Shown here piece by piece: positions 6,120 to 14,466 of a stretch of DNA of 21,211 bases (the first letter of the stretch is position 1; every line of letters begins with the position of its first letter). The notes under the pieces were generated by a model. The model searched no databases. It worked only from the letters and a program-made list of their open reading frames with translations, and had not been told where the DNA came from. The stretch comes from Acidobacteriota bacterium (GTDB taxonomy: Bacteria > Acidobacteriota > Blastocatellia > Pyrinomonadales > Pyrinomonadaceae), in the NCBI GenBank assembly GCA_023436495.1, contig JAEZIT010000021.1, positions 1 to 21,211 of the forward strand, given 5' to 3'. Both the position numbers and the translations under genes were made by a program.

Positions 6120-7436
6120 TCATTCGGCGGATTCGGGTTCGTCTGGGCCTGATTCGTCCTCACGACGGAGACGCAGGAGGCGGACCTTCTTTTCGTCGGC
6201 ACGCAGCACCTCGACCTCGAGGCCGCGCATGTTCAGGCGTTCGCCCGACTTGGGAACGTAGCCCGCTTCGCTGGTGACAAGGCCGGCGATGGTGGTGAAA
6301 TCCTCGTCTTCGAGTTCGATGTCAAAGAGGCGTTCGATCTTGTCGATCTCGGTCGAACCGAGCACGTCAAAATATCCGTCCTCGCTCTCGATTATCTCGA
6401 TTATCTCTTCGTCTTCGATGTCTTCGTCCTCGATCTCGCCGACGATCTCTTCAAGGATGTCTTCGACGGTGATTATCCCCGCGACGCCGCCGTATTCATC
6501 GACGACGACGGCGATCTGGATGTGATTGAGCTGCATGTTCGTAAGCAGCTCGGACGCGGATTTTGTTTCGGGCACGAAGTAAACGGCGCGAAGCATCCCT
6601 TCGATCGGCATTTCTTCCTTGCCGTCGGCCCATGCTTGCAGGAGGTCTCGGACGTAGATTACGCCTTCGATATTGTCGATCGAATCGCGATAGACGAGCA
6701 GCCGGGAATATTTCTCGTTGATGATCAAGTCGCGGGCGTCGCGGACGGTCGAATCAAGCGGAAGGGCGCAGATCTCGGTCCGCGGCGTCATTATCTCGCC
6801 GGCGCGGGTCTCGCTGAATTCGACCATGGTCTCTATCAGCTCGCGGTCCTTCTCCTCGATGATGCCCTCGGCTTCGCCAACCTCCATCAGTGCATGGAAA
6901 TCGTCGGCAATGTCTTCGGCGCGTTCTTCGGCGGCTTCGGGTGTGGCGGTGGCTTCGAGGCGCTGTTTCTCTTTTAGAGCGGCCTTCGAGGCGAACGGCT
7001 GGGCAAAAACGCTTACGATCCGGAAGATCGGCCGAACGGCCGGAAGCAGGAACAGCAGTATCGGCTCGGGATTGCGGCGGATGATGATCCGCGGGATAAC
7101 TTGGCGGAAAATGACGGTCGCGGCGAGCGCGACGATGAGAGCGACCAGAAGCAGTTCGGCGTGCGAGGCAGTGAAAACCGTCGCAGCGACCGTGATCAGA
7201 ACCGTGAAGACGATCATCAGGATCTGGATCGTCGACGAGAGAGCAAAGCGAAAACGGGGCCGATTTTCGAGGATCTCACTGAGAAACGTCGCCGAATCGG
7301 TGCGTTTTGCCTCTTCGGCGTCGGATGCGAGCCGTCGAAGGCTGACGTCCGAAAGCTGTGTATACGCCATGTCGATCGTCGCCAGGAACACAAGCACCAG
7401 CAGGATGACGGCGGCGATGATTAACTCGATCTCCAT
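6120..7436 (-). CDS. CNNM/HlyC-CorC family membrane protein with CBS pair
   Basis: This 438-aa protein begins with a hydrophobic segment (about 4-24) and has further transmembrane helices around 68-90, 93-115 and 125-148, the layout of a DUF21/CNNM membrane domain. A CBS pair follows (about 213-335, with GEIMTPRTEICALP and DEYGGVAGIITVEDILEEIVG), then an acidic stretch (EIEDEDIEDEEIIEI, from about 334) and the C-terminal CorC/HlyC transporter-associated domain (about 350-425). Family members are linked to Mg2+/Co2+ or Na+ handling; the old name 'hemolysin' is not evidence of toxin activity. The gene starts 28 bp after pgl in the same direction, so co-transcription with zwf-pgl is likely. The ion specificity cannot be read from the sequence. 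Confidence 0.87.
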   Translation of the reverse strand: MEIELIIAAVILLVLVFLATIDMAYTQLSDVSLRRLASDAEEAKRTDSATFLSEILENRPRFRFALSSTIQILMIVFTVLITVAATVFTASHAELLLVALIVALAATVIFRQVIPRIIIRRNPEPILLFLLPAVRPIFRIVSVFAQPFASKAALKEKQRLEATATPEAAEERAEDIADDFHALMEVGEAEGIIEEKDRELIETMVEFSETRAGEIMTPRTEICALPLDSTVRDARDLIINEKYSRLLVYRDSIDNIEGVIYVRDLLQAWADGKEEMPIEGMLRAVYFVPETKSASELLTNMQLNHIQIAVVVDEYGGVAGIITVEDILEEIVGEIEDEDIEDEEIIEIIESEDGYFDVLGSTEIDKIERLFDIELEDEDFTTIAGLVTSEAGYVPKSGERLNMRGLEVEVLRADEKKVRLLRLRREDESGPDEPESAE

Positions 7437-7464
7437 ATTCCGGATAATTGTAAATGGTCGGGCA

Positions 7465-8217
7465 TTAATTGTGAACCGAAGAAGCCTTATGTTTCAAGTA
7501 TTTGGCGGCCCCTTCGTCGACGAACCAGAGCAGGCGGCCGTCCTTTGGCTTGACGCCCTGTGCCGGGAGATGTTCGGGATTCTTTTTGCTTTCAAGGACG
7601 TCCCGCAGCGCTTCAGCCTTTTCTTCACCTGAAACAAGAAACATAACCGTCCGCGAGCGGTTGATGACGGCATAGGTCATCGTCAGCCGCCAAGTGTGCA
7701 GTTTTTCGATCCAGTTCGGGACAGCGAGGTGCTGAGTTTCCGTGAGCGCCTTTGAATGAGGAAACAGGGACGCGACGTGGCCGTCGGGGCCCATGCCGAG
7801 CAGGAACAGGTCAAAGACGGGCATTCCGTCCGCAGCCATCTCGGATATCTGCTGCTCGTATTGACGGGCAACGTGTTTCGTTTCGCCGATCTCGGTCTTC
7901 CAACGAAAGATGTTCGCTGGCGGGATGCTGAGCGGTTTGAATAGATTCAGGTACGCCATCCTGAAATTGCTCTGGTCGGCTGCCGGCGGCACGAAGCGTT
8001 CGTCGCCGAAGTAAAATTTAACATTATTCCATTGAACGCGGTCGCGATAGGCTTCGGTCGTTAGCAAGTGGTACATCGCCTTTGGCGTAGAGCCACCGGA
8101 CAAAGCCACGTAGAAGACGCCGCGCTCCTCTACCGCCTCGCGGGCGAATTGGATGAACGCCTCGGCCGCAAGCTCATAAAGGTCTTCGGCATCGCTTGCG
8201 ATGGTAATGTCACGCAT
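7465..8217 (-). CDS. pgl: 6-phosphogluconolactonase
   Basis: This 250-aa cytoplasmic enzyme hydrolyses 6-phosphogluconolactone, the second step of the oxidative pentose phosphate pathway. Motifs of the DevB/SOL family are present: SGGSTPKAMY (40-49), FGDERFVP (70-77) and GMGPDGHVASLFP (141-153). The length is normal for the family. The ATG lies 3 nt after the zwf stop, so the pair is an operon and probably translationally coupled, matching consecutive reactions. No 6-phosphogluconate dehydrogenase gene is nearby. Confidence 0.95.
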   Translation of the reverse strand: MRDITIASDAEDLYELAAEAFIQFAREAVEERGVFYVALSGGSTPKAMYHLLTTEAYRDRVQWNNVKFYFGDERFVPPAADQSNFRMAYLNLFKPLSIPPANIFRWKTEIGETKHVARQYEQQISEMAADGMPVFDLFLLGMGPDGHVASLFPHSKALTETQHLAVPNWIEKLHTWRLTMTYAVINRSRTVMFLVSGEEKAEALRDVLESKKNPEHLPAQGVKPKDGRLLWFVDEGAAKYLKHKASSVHN

Positions 8218-8220
8218 TGG

Positions 8221-9732
8221 TCAATCAAGTATATTCTTCCACGTCCTGCCGTCATTTTCCAGCAAAATCTCAGATTCGTGCGGTCCCCAGCTTCCGGCGG
8301 CATAATTCGGGAAGTCGCGGGCGGGGATCGCGTTCCAGACGTCGAGTATCGGGGTGACGATCTGCCAGCTTGCTTCGACCATGTCCTCGCGTTGAAAGAG
8401 CGTGGCGTCGCCGATCATGCAATCGAACAAGAGACGTTCGTATCCGGTGCTGGCCTGTTCGCCGAAATGCTCGACGTAATTGAAGTCCATATCGACCGGG
8501 CCCATGTTCACCACCGGGCCGGGGATCTTCGCGCCGAAATGCAGCGTGATGCCTTCGTCGGGCTGGATGTGGATGACGATTCGGTTGGTGGTCAGGCGTT
8601 CGACGGACGTTTCGCGAAAAAGGACGAACGGAGCCCGCTTGAATTGGATGATGATGCTGGAATGTTTGCACGGCATTCGTTTGCCGGTCCGCACATAAAA
8701 GGGAACGCCCGCCCAACGCCAATTATCGATGGACAATTTCAAGGCGGCGAACGTTTCGGTATTGGAATCGGCGGCGACCTTTTCCTCGCTGCGGTATGCG
8801 GGGACGTTCTTGTTGTCGATCTTGCCTTCGCCGTATTGGCCGCGGACGGCTTTTTGCAGTACGTCCTCCGGCGTAAATGCCTGCACCGCCGAGAGTATCT
8901 TCGCCTGTTCATCACGGACGGCGTTCGCCTTGAACGATCCGGGCGGTTCCATTGCGGTCAGCGTCAGGAGCTGGAATATGTGGTTTGGGATCATATCCCG
9001 CAGGGCTCCGGCAGAATCGTAATAGCCGCCGCGTTGTTCGACGCCGAGCTTTTCCGCGACGGTTATCTGTACGTGGTCCACGAAATTGCGGTTCCAGATC
9101 GGTTCAAAGATGCTGTTGCCGAAACGGAAAACGAGGATATTCTGGACCGTTTCTTTCCCCAGGTAATGGTCGATGCGGTAGATCTGCTGTTCGCGAAGTA
9201 TCTTTCGCAAGTCGGCGTTCAGCTTTCGGGCTGATTCGAGGTCGTGGCCGAAAGGTTTTTCGAAAATGAACCGCCGCCAATTGCCGTCCTCTTCGCGGCC
9301 CATTCCGTTCTTTACGACCTTTTGTGCGACGTTCGCGAACAGGTCCGGCGGGATCGCCATATAATAGAAGTAATTCTCCGGTATATCGTGCGTCTCACAG
9401 ACCTCGGCCGCGAGGCGTTTCAGGTCGCCGAAGAGCTTCTTGTCGTCGTTGAAATCGCCGCCGGTGTAATATGTGCGTTCCTCGAACCACGCGATCATCT
9501 TTTCGTTCGGCTTGCCGGCACCGAATTCCCGAAGATTCTCGGTCATCTGTTCCCGAAAATCGGCACATTCCAATTCCTGACGCCCGACGCCGATGATCGC
9601 GAAGCGGTCGGGAAGGTAATCGTCCTTCGCAAGGTTGTACAGGGCAGGGAAGAGCTTGCGTTTGGTAAGGTCTCCGGTCGCACCGAAGATTATCATCACG
9701 CAGGGATCGGCGGTTTGGTTCGATTCAGCCAT
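8221..9732 (-). CDS. zwf: Glucose-6-phosphate 1-dehydrogenase
   Basis: This 503-aa enzyme oxidises glucose 6-phosphate and yields NADPH, the entry to the oxidative pentose phosphate pathway. The nucleotide-binding fingerprint FGATGDLTKRKLFPALYNL is at 16-34 and the substrate-binding and catalytic block RIDHYLGKE at 186-194, including the catalytic His-containing DHY. The length matches bacterial family members. It is the first gene of a minus-strand run zwf-pgl-CBS protein-peroxiredoxin-biotin carrier. No clear ribosome binding site or consensus promoter could be assigned before the ATG; the upstream 472 bp is AT-rich and gene-free. NADPH from this enzyme could support peroxide defence by the peroxiredoxin in the same run, but that link is inferred from position only. 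Confidence 0.96.
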   Translation of the reverse strand: MAESNQTADPCVMIIFGATGDLTKRKLFPALYNLAKDDYLPDRFAIIGVGRQELECADFREQMTENLREFGAGKPNEKMIAWFEERTYYTGGDFNDDKKLFGDLKRLAAEVCETHDIPENYFYYMAIPPDLFANVAQKVVKNGMGREEDGNWRRFIFEKPFGHDLESARKLNADLRKILREQQIYRIDHYLGKETVQNILVFRFGNSIFEPIWNRNFVDHVQITVAEKLGVEQRGGYYDSAGALRDMIPNHIFQLLTLTAMEPPGSFKANAVRDEQAKILSAVQAFTPEDVLQKAVRGQYGEGKIDNKNVPAYRSEEKVAADSNTETFAALKLSIDNWRWAGVPFYVRTGKRMPCKHSSIIIQFKRAPFVLFRETSVERLTTNRIVIHIQPDEGITLHFGAKIPGPVVNMGPVDMDFNYVEHFGEQASTGYERLLFDCMIGDATLFQREDMVEASWQIVTPILDVWNAIPARDFPNYAAGSWGPHESEILLENDGRTWKNILD

Positions 9733-10204
9733 ATGTTGATATAGATGAGATTAGCATAATAAGAATGGACAATGGGAGAAGTTTGGGCGGCGCTCGGCAA
9801 GGTATGGAGAGGTGGATCATGTGATGGAACCACGAAACAAGACGCCAGAAAGACCAAGCGGTCCCGCTGCAAATAGAGGCTGATTTACCGAACAGATAAT
9901 CGTCCGGGTTACGATCGCAGCAGCGGCCGGTGAGAGCTCTGCTAAGTTTGTGGCCTGTATTAACAATGCTTTATGGGAAATAATTTTGAATTTGCTAATT
10001 ATTAATTAATAATTTTGGGAACGTCGTTGTCTGATGAGAGCGATTTGACGGTAAAAAGGTTGGAGAGGAGCGGCCTATTTTTCAAAAAATAGTCTGTGGT
10101 CTGCGCCTTCACTTGACTATCGATTTGGTTGTTGGTTATTCTTCGTTCAAAATTTGGCGGGTCATCGCCAAAACTCTCGCTTAAACAAGGATACAAATAA
10201 ATTT
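9733..10204. other. Gene-free, partly AT-rich stretch between zwf and a secreted-protein gene
   Basis: No convincing gene is seen on either strand. The only reading frame of note (minus, 10002-10196, 64 codons) lacks a ribosome binding site and family features. Contents: a perfect 18-bp palindrome AATTATTAATTAATAATT (9997-10014); a perfect 8-bp inverted repeat CTATTTTT/AAAAATAG with a 2-nt loop (10075-10092); and a possible promoter for the rightward gene at 10113-10142. Both divergent genes should have their control regions here. Confidence 0.6.
10113..10142 (+). promoter_or_regulatory. Possible promoter of the secreted-protein gene
   Basis: TTGACT (10113-10118) and TATTCT (10137-10142) match the sigma70 consensus at 5 and 4 of 6 positions, with an 18-bp spacer. 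The implied start near 10149 gives a leader of about 55 nt. Confidence 0.45.
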
Positions 10205-11206
10205 ATGCACCGGCTCCCATTTGTGTTGGCGTGTGTTCTCTGTCTGCTGCCAGCAGCGTTCGGACAAGGACAACAGCCCGTCTGCGCGGAACTTACCGCT
10301 GATAATCTTACTTATTCTCAGGATTTCAATACGCTTTCGAACGCATTTGAAACCACGAGCGACCTAATGCCCATCGGGTTTGGATTTGCCGAATCCGGAT
10401 CAAGCGCTAATGATTCGTATTTCGTGAGTAATGGAAGGGTTTCGGGAGCCAACACCTATAGTTATGGTTCAAACTCTAACCCAGCAATTACAGACAGGGC
10501 ATTGGGCGGCAAGCGAGCAAGTGCGCTTAATCCAACAATTGGAGGCTGCTTCACAAATAATTCGGGGAAGACAATAACTTCGATCGTTATCCAGTTTGAT
10601 GGTGAATTGTGGCACCTGGCTGTGCTGGGTCGAGCTGACCGACTCGATTTCCAGTATAGTCTTGACGCAACGTCCTTGACGACGGGAACTTGGATCGACG
10701 TAAATGAACTGGACTTTCTCACGCCGAGTACAGCAACAGCCACCGGGATACGTGATGGCAATGCGGCGGCGAATCGGCAATCGGGTATTACTTCCACACT
10801 TTCATCGCTTGAACTCCAGAATGGTTCGACGATATTCATCCGATGGCTGGATTATGACGTGCCTTCAAATGTTGGAAGCGGTGTCGAGGACGGGCTTGCC
10901 ATCGATAATTTCTCGCTTACCGCGGTCACGGCTCCGACGTCGGCGAATGTTTCGATCAGTGGCCGTGTGCTGACCGCGGACGGCCGCGGCGTGCCGTTTG
11001 CGCTTGTGTCGATCAGTGGGCCGGATATTGTCGCAAGAACCGCTCGCGCGAATCCGTTCGGCCATTTTCGGTTTACTGAGCTAACCAACGGCAAGTCGTA
11101 TATTGTCAGTGTTTCGCCGAAATCAGTGAACATTGCGGTGCCGTCAAGGATGATAACGCTGAACGAGGACGTTACTGACTTCGATTTCATCGCCGAGCCC
11201 CGTTAA
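10205..11206 (+). CDS. Secreted two-domain protein with a carboxypeptidase-regulatory-like C-terminus
   Basis: The 333-aa product starts with a signal peptide (MHR, then hydrophobic LPFVLACVLCLLPAA, with probable cleavage after AFG). Residues of about 30-240 form a beta-rich domain with phrases such as YSQDFNTLSNA, RALGGKRASALNPTIG, LDFQYSLDATSLTTGTWIDV and FIRWLDYD, ending DGLAIDNFSLT. This domain is widespread in secreted proteins of environmental bacteria, where it often accompanies nuclease, PEP-CTERM or Lamin-tail parts; I know of no enzyme activity for it. The last 90 residues (SISGRVLTADGRGVPFALVSI onward) look like a carboxypeptidase-regulatory-like Ig fold that ends the protein. I chose ATG 10205 because it gives a clean signal peptide; an AAGG lies 14 nt upstream. 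An in-frame TTG at 10154 would spoil the signal. Function unknown, probably surface or extracellular binding. Confidence 0.75.
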   Translation: MHRLPFVLACVLCLLPAAFGQGQQPVCAELTADNLTYSQDFNTLSNAFETTSDLMPIGFGFAESGSSANDSYFVSNGRVSGANTYSYGSNSNPAITDRALGGKRASALNPTIGGCFTNNSGKTITSIVIQFDGELWHLAVLGRADRLDFQYSLDATSLTTGTWIDVNELDFLTPSTATATGIRDGNAAANRQSGITSTLSSLELQNGSTIFIRWLDYDVPSNVGSGVEDGLAIDNFSLTAVTAPTSANVSISGRVLTADGRGVPFALVSISGPDIVARTARANPFGHFRFTELTNGKSYIVSVSPKSVNIAVPSRMITLNEDVTDFDFIAEPR

Positions 11207-11229
11207 CACACTCGACACGGGCTTACAGT

Positions 11230-11246
11230 TAGTAAATTATTTACTA
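11230..11246. repeat. AT-rich inverted repeat after the secreted-protein gene
   Basis: TAGTAAA and TTTACTA are perfect 7-bp arms with a TTA loop, 24 bp after the stop codon. No T-tract follows, so terminator function is doubtful. Just beyond it, ATTACTAATTAAT (11251-11263) matches 12 of 13 bases of the sequence at 9998-10010 on the other side of the gene. Confidence 0.5.
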
Positions 11247-11399
11247 CGAAATTACTAATTAATTCTGTCGATGAAAGGCATGGGTCGGGGCTAGCCACAA
11301 TATAGTGTATGCCTTTGCAGGGTTGGCGGGCGGTATGATATTCTTTCTCCTTTGTATATAAAGCATTTTTCTTTTCTATTAGGAGAGTAATTTAACAAA

Positions 11400-12914
11400 A
11401 TGGCTAATAACGGAAACGGACAGGTCGGGCACGTAGTGCAGATCATCGGGCCGGTCGTCGACGTAGAATTTTCGGATAATTATTTGCCGCCGATCTATCA
11501 GGCACTTCGCATCACGTCGGAAGGATTTGACGTTGCGGAGAAGATCGATGTTATTGCCGAGGTCCAGCAGCATTTGGGAGAAGGCCGCGTTCGTGCCGTT
11601 TCGATGCTGCCTACGGATGGAATGGTCCGCGGCATGAAGGTCGAAGACCAGGGCGGGCCGATCATGGTTCCGGTCGGAGCAGCAACGCTCGGGCGTGTGA
11701 TGAACGTGATTGGCGAACCCGTGGACGAACTCGGCGATGTCGTCACGACGGAGCGTTCGTCGATCCACCGCCATGCACCGGATTTTGCTGAGCAGGCGAC
11801 GGAACTCGAAATGTTCGAAACGGGCATCAAGGTCATCGACCTTGTCCAGCCGTTTCTACGCGGCGGTAAGATCGGGCTGTTCGGCGGCGCCGGCGTCGGC
11901 AAGACGGTCCTTATCATGGAACTGATCAACAACGTCGCAAAGGGCCGCGAAGGTTATTCGGTTTTTGCGGGCGTCGGCGAACGTACGCGTGAGGGCAACG
12001 ACCTTCTCCGCGAAATGGTCGAATCGGGCGTTATCACCTACGGCGAAGGCTTCATGCACAACATGGAAGAGACCGGGGCCTTTGACCTGTCGAAGGTAGA
12101 TAGGGAAGCGATCAAGAATTCCAAGGTGTCGCTGGTTTACGGCCAGATGACCGAACCTCCGGGAGCACGCCTGCGGGTTGCTCTGTCGGGCCTTACGGTC
12201 GCTGAGTATTTCCGCGATCAGGGCAACGACGTGCTGTTCTTCGTCGACAATATTTTCCGCTTCACGCAGGCGGGATCGGAAGTGTCCGCTCTGCTCGGAC
12301 GTATGCCGTCGGCCGTGGGCTACCAGCCGAACCTTGCAACAGAAATGGGCGAGATGCAGGAACGCATCACGTCGACCAAGACCGGTGCTATTACGTCGAT
12401 CCAAGCCGTATATGTTCCGGCGGACGATTACACCGATCCGGCTCCGGCTACGACGTTTGCTCACCTCGACGCGGTTACGGCCCTGTCGCGACAGATCGTT
12501 GAGCTCGGAATTTACCCGGCAGTCGACCCGCTGGCTTCGAACTCGCGTATTCTGGACCCGCAGATCGTCGGCGACGAACATTACAACACCGCACAGGAAG
12601 TGAAGCGTATCCTTCAGCGTTACAAAGACCTGCAGGATATCATCGCGATCCTCGGTTTGGACGAGCTTTCCGAAGACGACAAGCTGACCGTCGCACGTGC
12701 CCGTAAGATCCAGCGTTTCTTCTCGCAGCCGTTCACGGTCGGCGAGCAGTTTACGGGTATCCCGGGCAAGTACGTCAAGGTCGAAGATACCATCAAGGGC
12801 TTCCGCGAAATTCTCGACGGAAAGTGCGACGACATGCCGGAACAGTCGTTCTACATGGTCGGCACCATCGAAGAAGCACGCGAGAAGGCGGCCAAGATGG
12901 CAGCTGGAGCGTAG
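11400..12914 (+). CDS. atpD: ATP synthase F1 subunit beta
   Basis: This 504-aa catalytic subunit of F1Fo ATP synthase acts on the cytoplasmic face of the inner membrane. The Walker A loop GGAGVGKT is at 162-169 (K168). Other family blocks include GERTREGNDL, the Walker B-like region DVLFFVDNIFRFTQAGSEVSALLGRMPSAVGYQP, and the DELSEDDK motif near the C-terminus. It is slightly longer than the usual 460-480 aa. An AGGAGAG ribosome binding site (11381-11387) lies 12 nt before the ATG. A weak promoter candidate is TTTGCA (11314-11319) and GATATT (11337-11342) with a 17-bp spacer. The gene upstream is a secreted protein, not atpG, so the beta-epsilon pair is a separate unit from the remaining subunit genes. 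Confidence 0.98.
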   Translation: MANNGNGQVGHVVQIIGPVVDVEFSDNYLPPIYQALRITSEGFDVAEKIDVIAEVQQHLGEGRVRAVSMLPTDGMVRGMKVEDQGGPIMVPVGAATLGRVMNVIGEPVDELGDVVTTERSSIHRHAPDFAEQATELEMFETGIKVIDLVQPFLRGGKIGLFGGAGVGKTVLIMELINNVAKGREGYSVFAGVGERTREGNDLLREMVESGVITYGEGFMHNMEETGAFDLSKVDREAIKNSKVSLVYGQMTEPPGARLRVALSGLTVAEYFRDQGNDVLFFVDNIFRFTQAGSEVSALLGRMPSAVGYQPNLATEMGEMQERITSTKTGAITSIQAVYVPADDYTDPAPATTFAHLDAVTALSRQIVELGIYPAVDPLASNSRILDPQIVGDEHYNTAQEVKRILQRYKDLQDIIAILGLDELSEDDKLTVARARKIQRFFSQPFTVGEQFTGIPGKYVKVEDTIKGFREILDGKCDDMPEQSFYMVGTIEEAREKAAKMAAGA

Positions 12915-13012
12915 GTCAATTGCGATCATCGATTTGCGGTCTGCGTCTCGCCGATGCCCGGGTTCACACCAGGTGAAGGGCGGCCGCGGATCGCAGTTCA
13001 GAATATAAAGAG

Positions 13013-13411
13013 ATGCTTAAACTGGAAATTGTAACTCCTGAACGCAAGGTCTTCGACGATTCGGTTGATTCGGTCACCGTTCCGACAGTGAGCGGCGATA
13101 CCGGCATTCTGCCGAATCACGCACCGCTTATTTCCGCGCTTCGGCCAGGCGTACTATCATACGATGTGAACGGACGGGCCGAACGGATGGTCGTTTCGGG
13201 CGGATTTGTCGAGGTGAATTCGAATAAGGTAGCGGTCCTTGCGGACATGGCCGAAGCGGCGTCCGAGATCGATCCCGCATCGGCACGAGCCGAGCTCGAA
13301 GCAGCCGAAAAGGCACTCGCCGCCGCCGGCACGCTTCCGATCGACGAAACTGAAGCCGAACGCGAACGCGTCGAACGCGCAACCGCACGAGTGCAGGTCG
13401 CCGGAAAATAA
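13013..13411 (+). CDS. atpC: ATP synthase F1 subunit epsilon
   Basis: This 132-aa protein has the epsilon N-terminal beta-sandwich: MLKLEIVTPERKVFDD at the start, then GDTGILPNHAPLISALRPG and a VSGGFVEVNSNKVAVLADMAE block. A C-terminal alpha-helical part follows (about 85-130, Ala/Glu-rich). It belongs to the central stalk and can restrain ATP hydrolysis. It follows atpD after 98 bp, an unusually long gap for this pair; the gap shows no reading frame of note and no terminator. A bidirectional terminator follows 20 bp after the stop. Confidence 0.95.
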   Translation: MLKLEIVTPERKVFDDSVDSVTVPTVSGDTGILPNHAPLISALRPGVLSYDVNGRAERMVVSGGFVEVNSNKVAVLADMAEAASEIDPASARAELEAAEKALAAAGTLPIDETEAERERVERATARVQVAGK

Positions 13412-13431
13412 GTTCGAAATTTAATTCAAAC

Positions 13432-13458
13432 AAAGGCGGTCGTATCGGCCGCCTTTTT
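13432..13458 (+). terminator. Bidirectional Rho-independent terminator after atpC
   Basis: AAAGGCGG (13432-13439) and CCGCCTTT (13449-13456) pair perfectly. The inner TCG/CGG extends the stem to 11 bp around a TAT loop, and TTTTT ends at 13458. The flanking A- and T-rich ends make it usable in both directions, serving atpDC and the convergent SDR gene that ends at 13464. Confidence 0.9.
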
Positions 13459-13463
13459 CATTT

Positions 13464-14387
13464 CTAACCAGCCCTCGTTTCACCGCCGAGCAGCGTCAAT
13501 ACCTCGCCAGTTACGTAGCTGGAATCGACATTTGACGCGAAATATACGAACGCCGGGGCGATCTCTTCCGGTTGGGCCGGCCGCTTCATCGGTGTGTCCG
13601 CGCCGTGTTTCGCGACTTCCTGCGGCTCCTTGTCCGCGACATTCAGCGGTGTCCAGACGGGGCCGGGCGAGACGCAATTGACCCGAATACCTTTCTCTGC
13701 GAGGCTTTGTGCAAGGGATTTCGTGAACGCATGGATAGCGCCTTTCGTTGCCGAATAATCGATAAGTTCCTTGCTGCCTTCTAATCCTGTTATAGACCCG
13801 CAATTTACGATCGCACCTCCTTTCGGAAGGTGCTTTAATGCCGCCTTTGCCATATAGAAATAGCCGTAAATGTTGGTCCGAAAGGTTTCGTCAAATTGTT
13901 CGTCGGTAATGTCTTCGATTGATCCCTGATGCATCTGGAATGCGGCGTTGTTGATCAGCAAGTCGAGCCTGCCGAATTCCTTCGCCGCCTTGTTTACCGC
14001 ACGCGTGCAGAATTTCGGGTCTTTAACATCGCCGGGTATCAGCAGAGCCTTTCCGCCTTCTTTCTCAACGGCTGCTGCGGTTTCCTGCGCGTCGACCTTT
14101 TCCTTGGGCAGGTGAACAATAGCGACATCCGCACCTTCGCGTGCGTACAGCACGGCGACAGAACGCCCAATCCCCGAATCACCGCCGGTAATTATCGCGG
14201 CTTTTCCCTTTAGTTTGCCCGAACCCTTATATTTGGGTGCCAGATACTGCGGACGCGGTTCGATGTTCTCTTCGATTCCGGGCCGCGGCTGTTTCTGTGC
14301 CGGCAATGGATTCTTTGGCCGGCGTCCTTTCTGATCCGGGCCGGGACCGGCGTCCTTCGTCTTCGCTTTCACCGCTTTTGTGGCCAT
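13464..14387 (-). CDS. SDR-family oxidoreductase, general stress protein 39-like
   Basis: This 307-aa short-chain dehydrogenase has the NAD(P)-binding TGGDSGIGR (67-75), NNAA (146-149), a catalytic Ser198 in NCGSIT, and the YSATK pair (Tyr211, Lys215), all intact. A 55-residue basic, Pro-rich N-terminal tail (with PLPAQKQPRPG) precedes the Rossmann core. This tail is shared with the YdaD/YhxC (general stress protein 39) group of SDR proteins, whose substrate is not established. An AAGGGGGAA ribosome binding site lies about 5 nt before the ATG. It is the last of three minus-strand genes with small stress-type proteins upstream, which supports a stress role. Substrate cannot be inferred. Confidence 0.88.
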   Translation of the reverse strand: MATKAVKAKTKDAGPGPDQKGRRPKNPLPAQKQPRPGIEENIEPRPQYLAPKYKGSGKLKGKAAIITGGDSGIGRSVAVLYAREGADVAIVHLPKEKVDAQETAAAVEKEGGKALLIPGDVKDPKFCTRAVNKAAKEFGRLDLLINNAAFQMHQGSIEDITDEQFDETFRTNIYGYFYMAKAALKHLPKGGAIVNCGSITGLEGSKELIDYSATKGAIHAFTKSLAQSLAEKGIRVNCVSPGPVWTPLNVADKEPQEVAKHGADTPMKRPAQPEEIAPAFVYFASNVDSSYVTGEVLTLLGGETRAG

Positions 14388-14466
14388 ATATTTCCCCCTT
14401 AAATTGGAAAAGAGGAAAGGCAGGCATCATGGCCGGCTCTCTCCTCTCCCCGCTACTTTTCAATTG

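Noticed and set aside
8068..9234. 388-codon plus-strand frame opposite pgl and zwf
   Set aside because: It is antisense to two well-recognised enzymes and has no motif of its own; a typical shadow in a GC-rich genome.
10002..10196. 64-codon minus-strand frame in the gap before the secreted-protein gene
   Set aside because: No ribosome binding site or family signal, and it covers AT-rich palindromes and a promoter candidate.
11856..12929. 357-codon minus-strand frame opposite atpD
   Set aside because: It lies wholly antisense to atpD, one of the most conserved bacterial genes, and shows no protein features.
14227..14463. 78-codon frame overlapping the start of the SDR gene
   Set aside because: It overlaps the SDR gene out of frame and runs through that gene's ribosome binding site.
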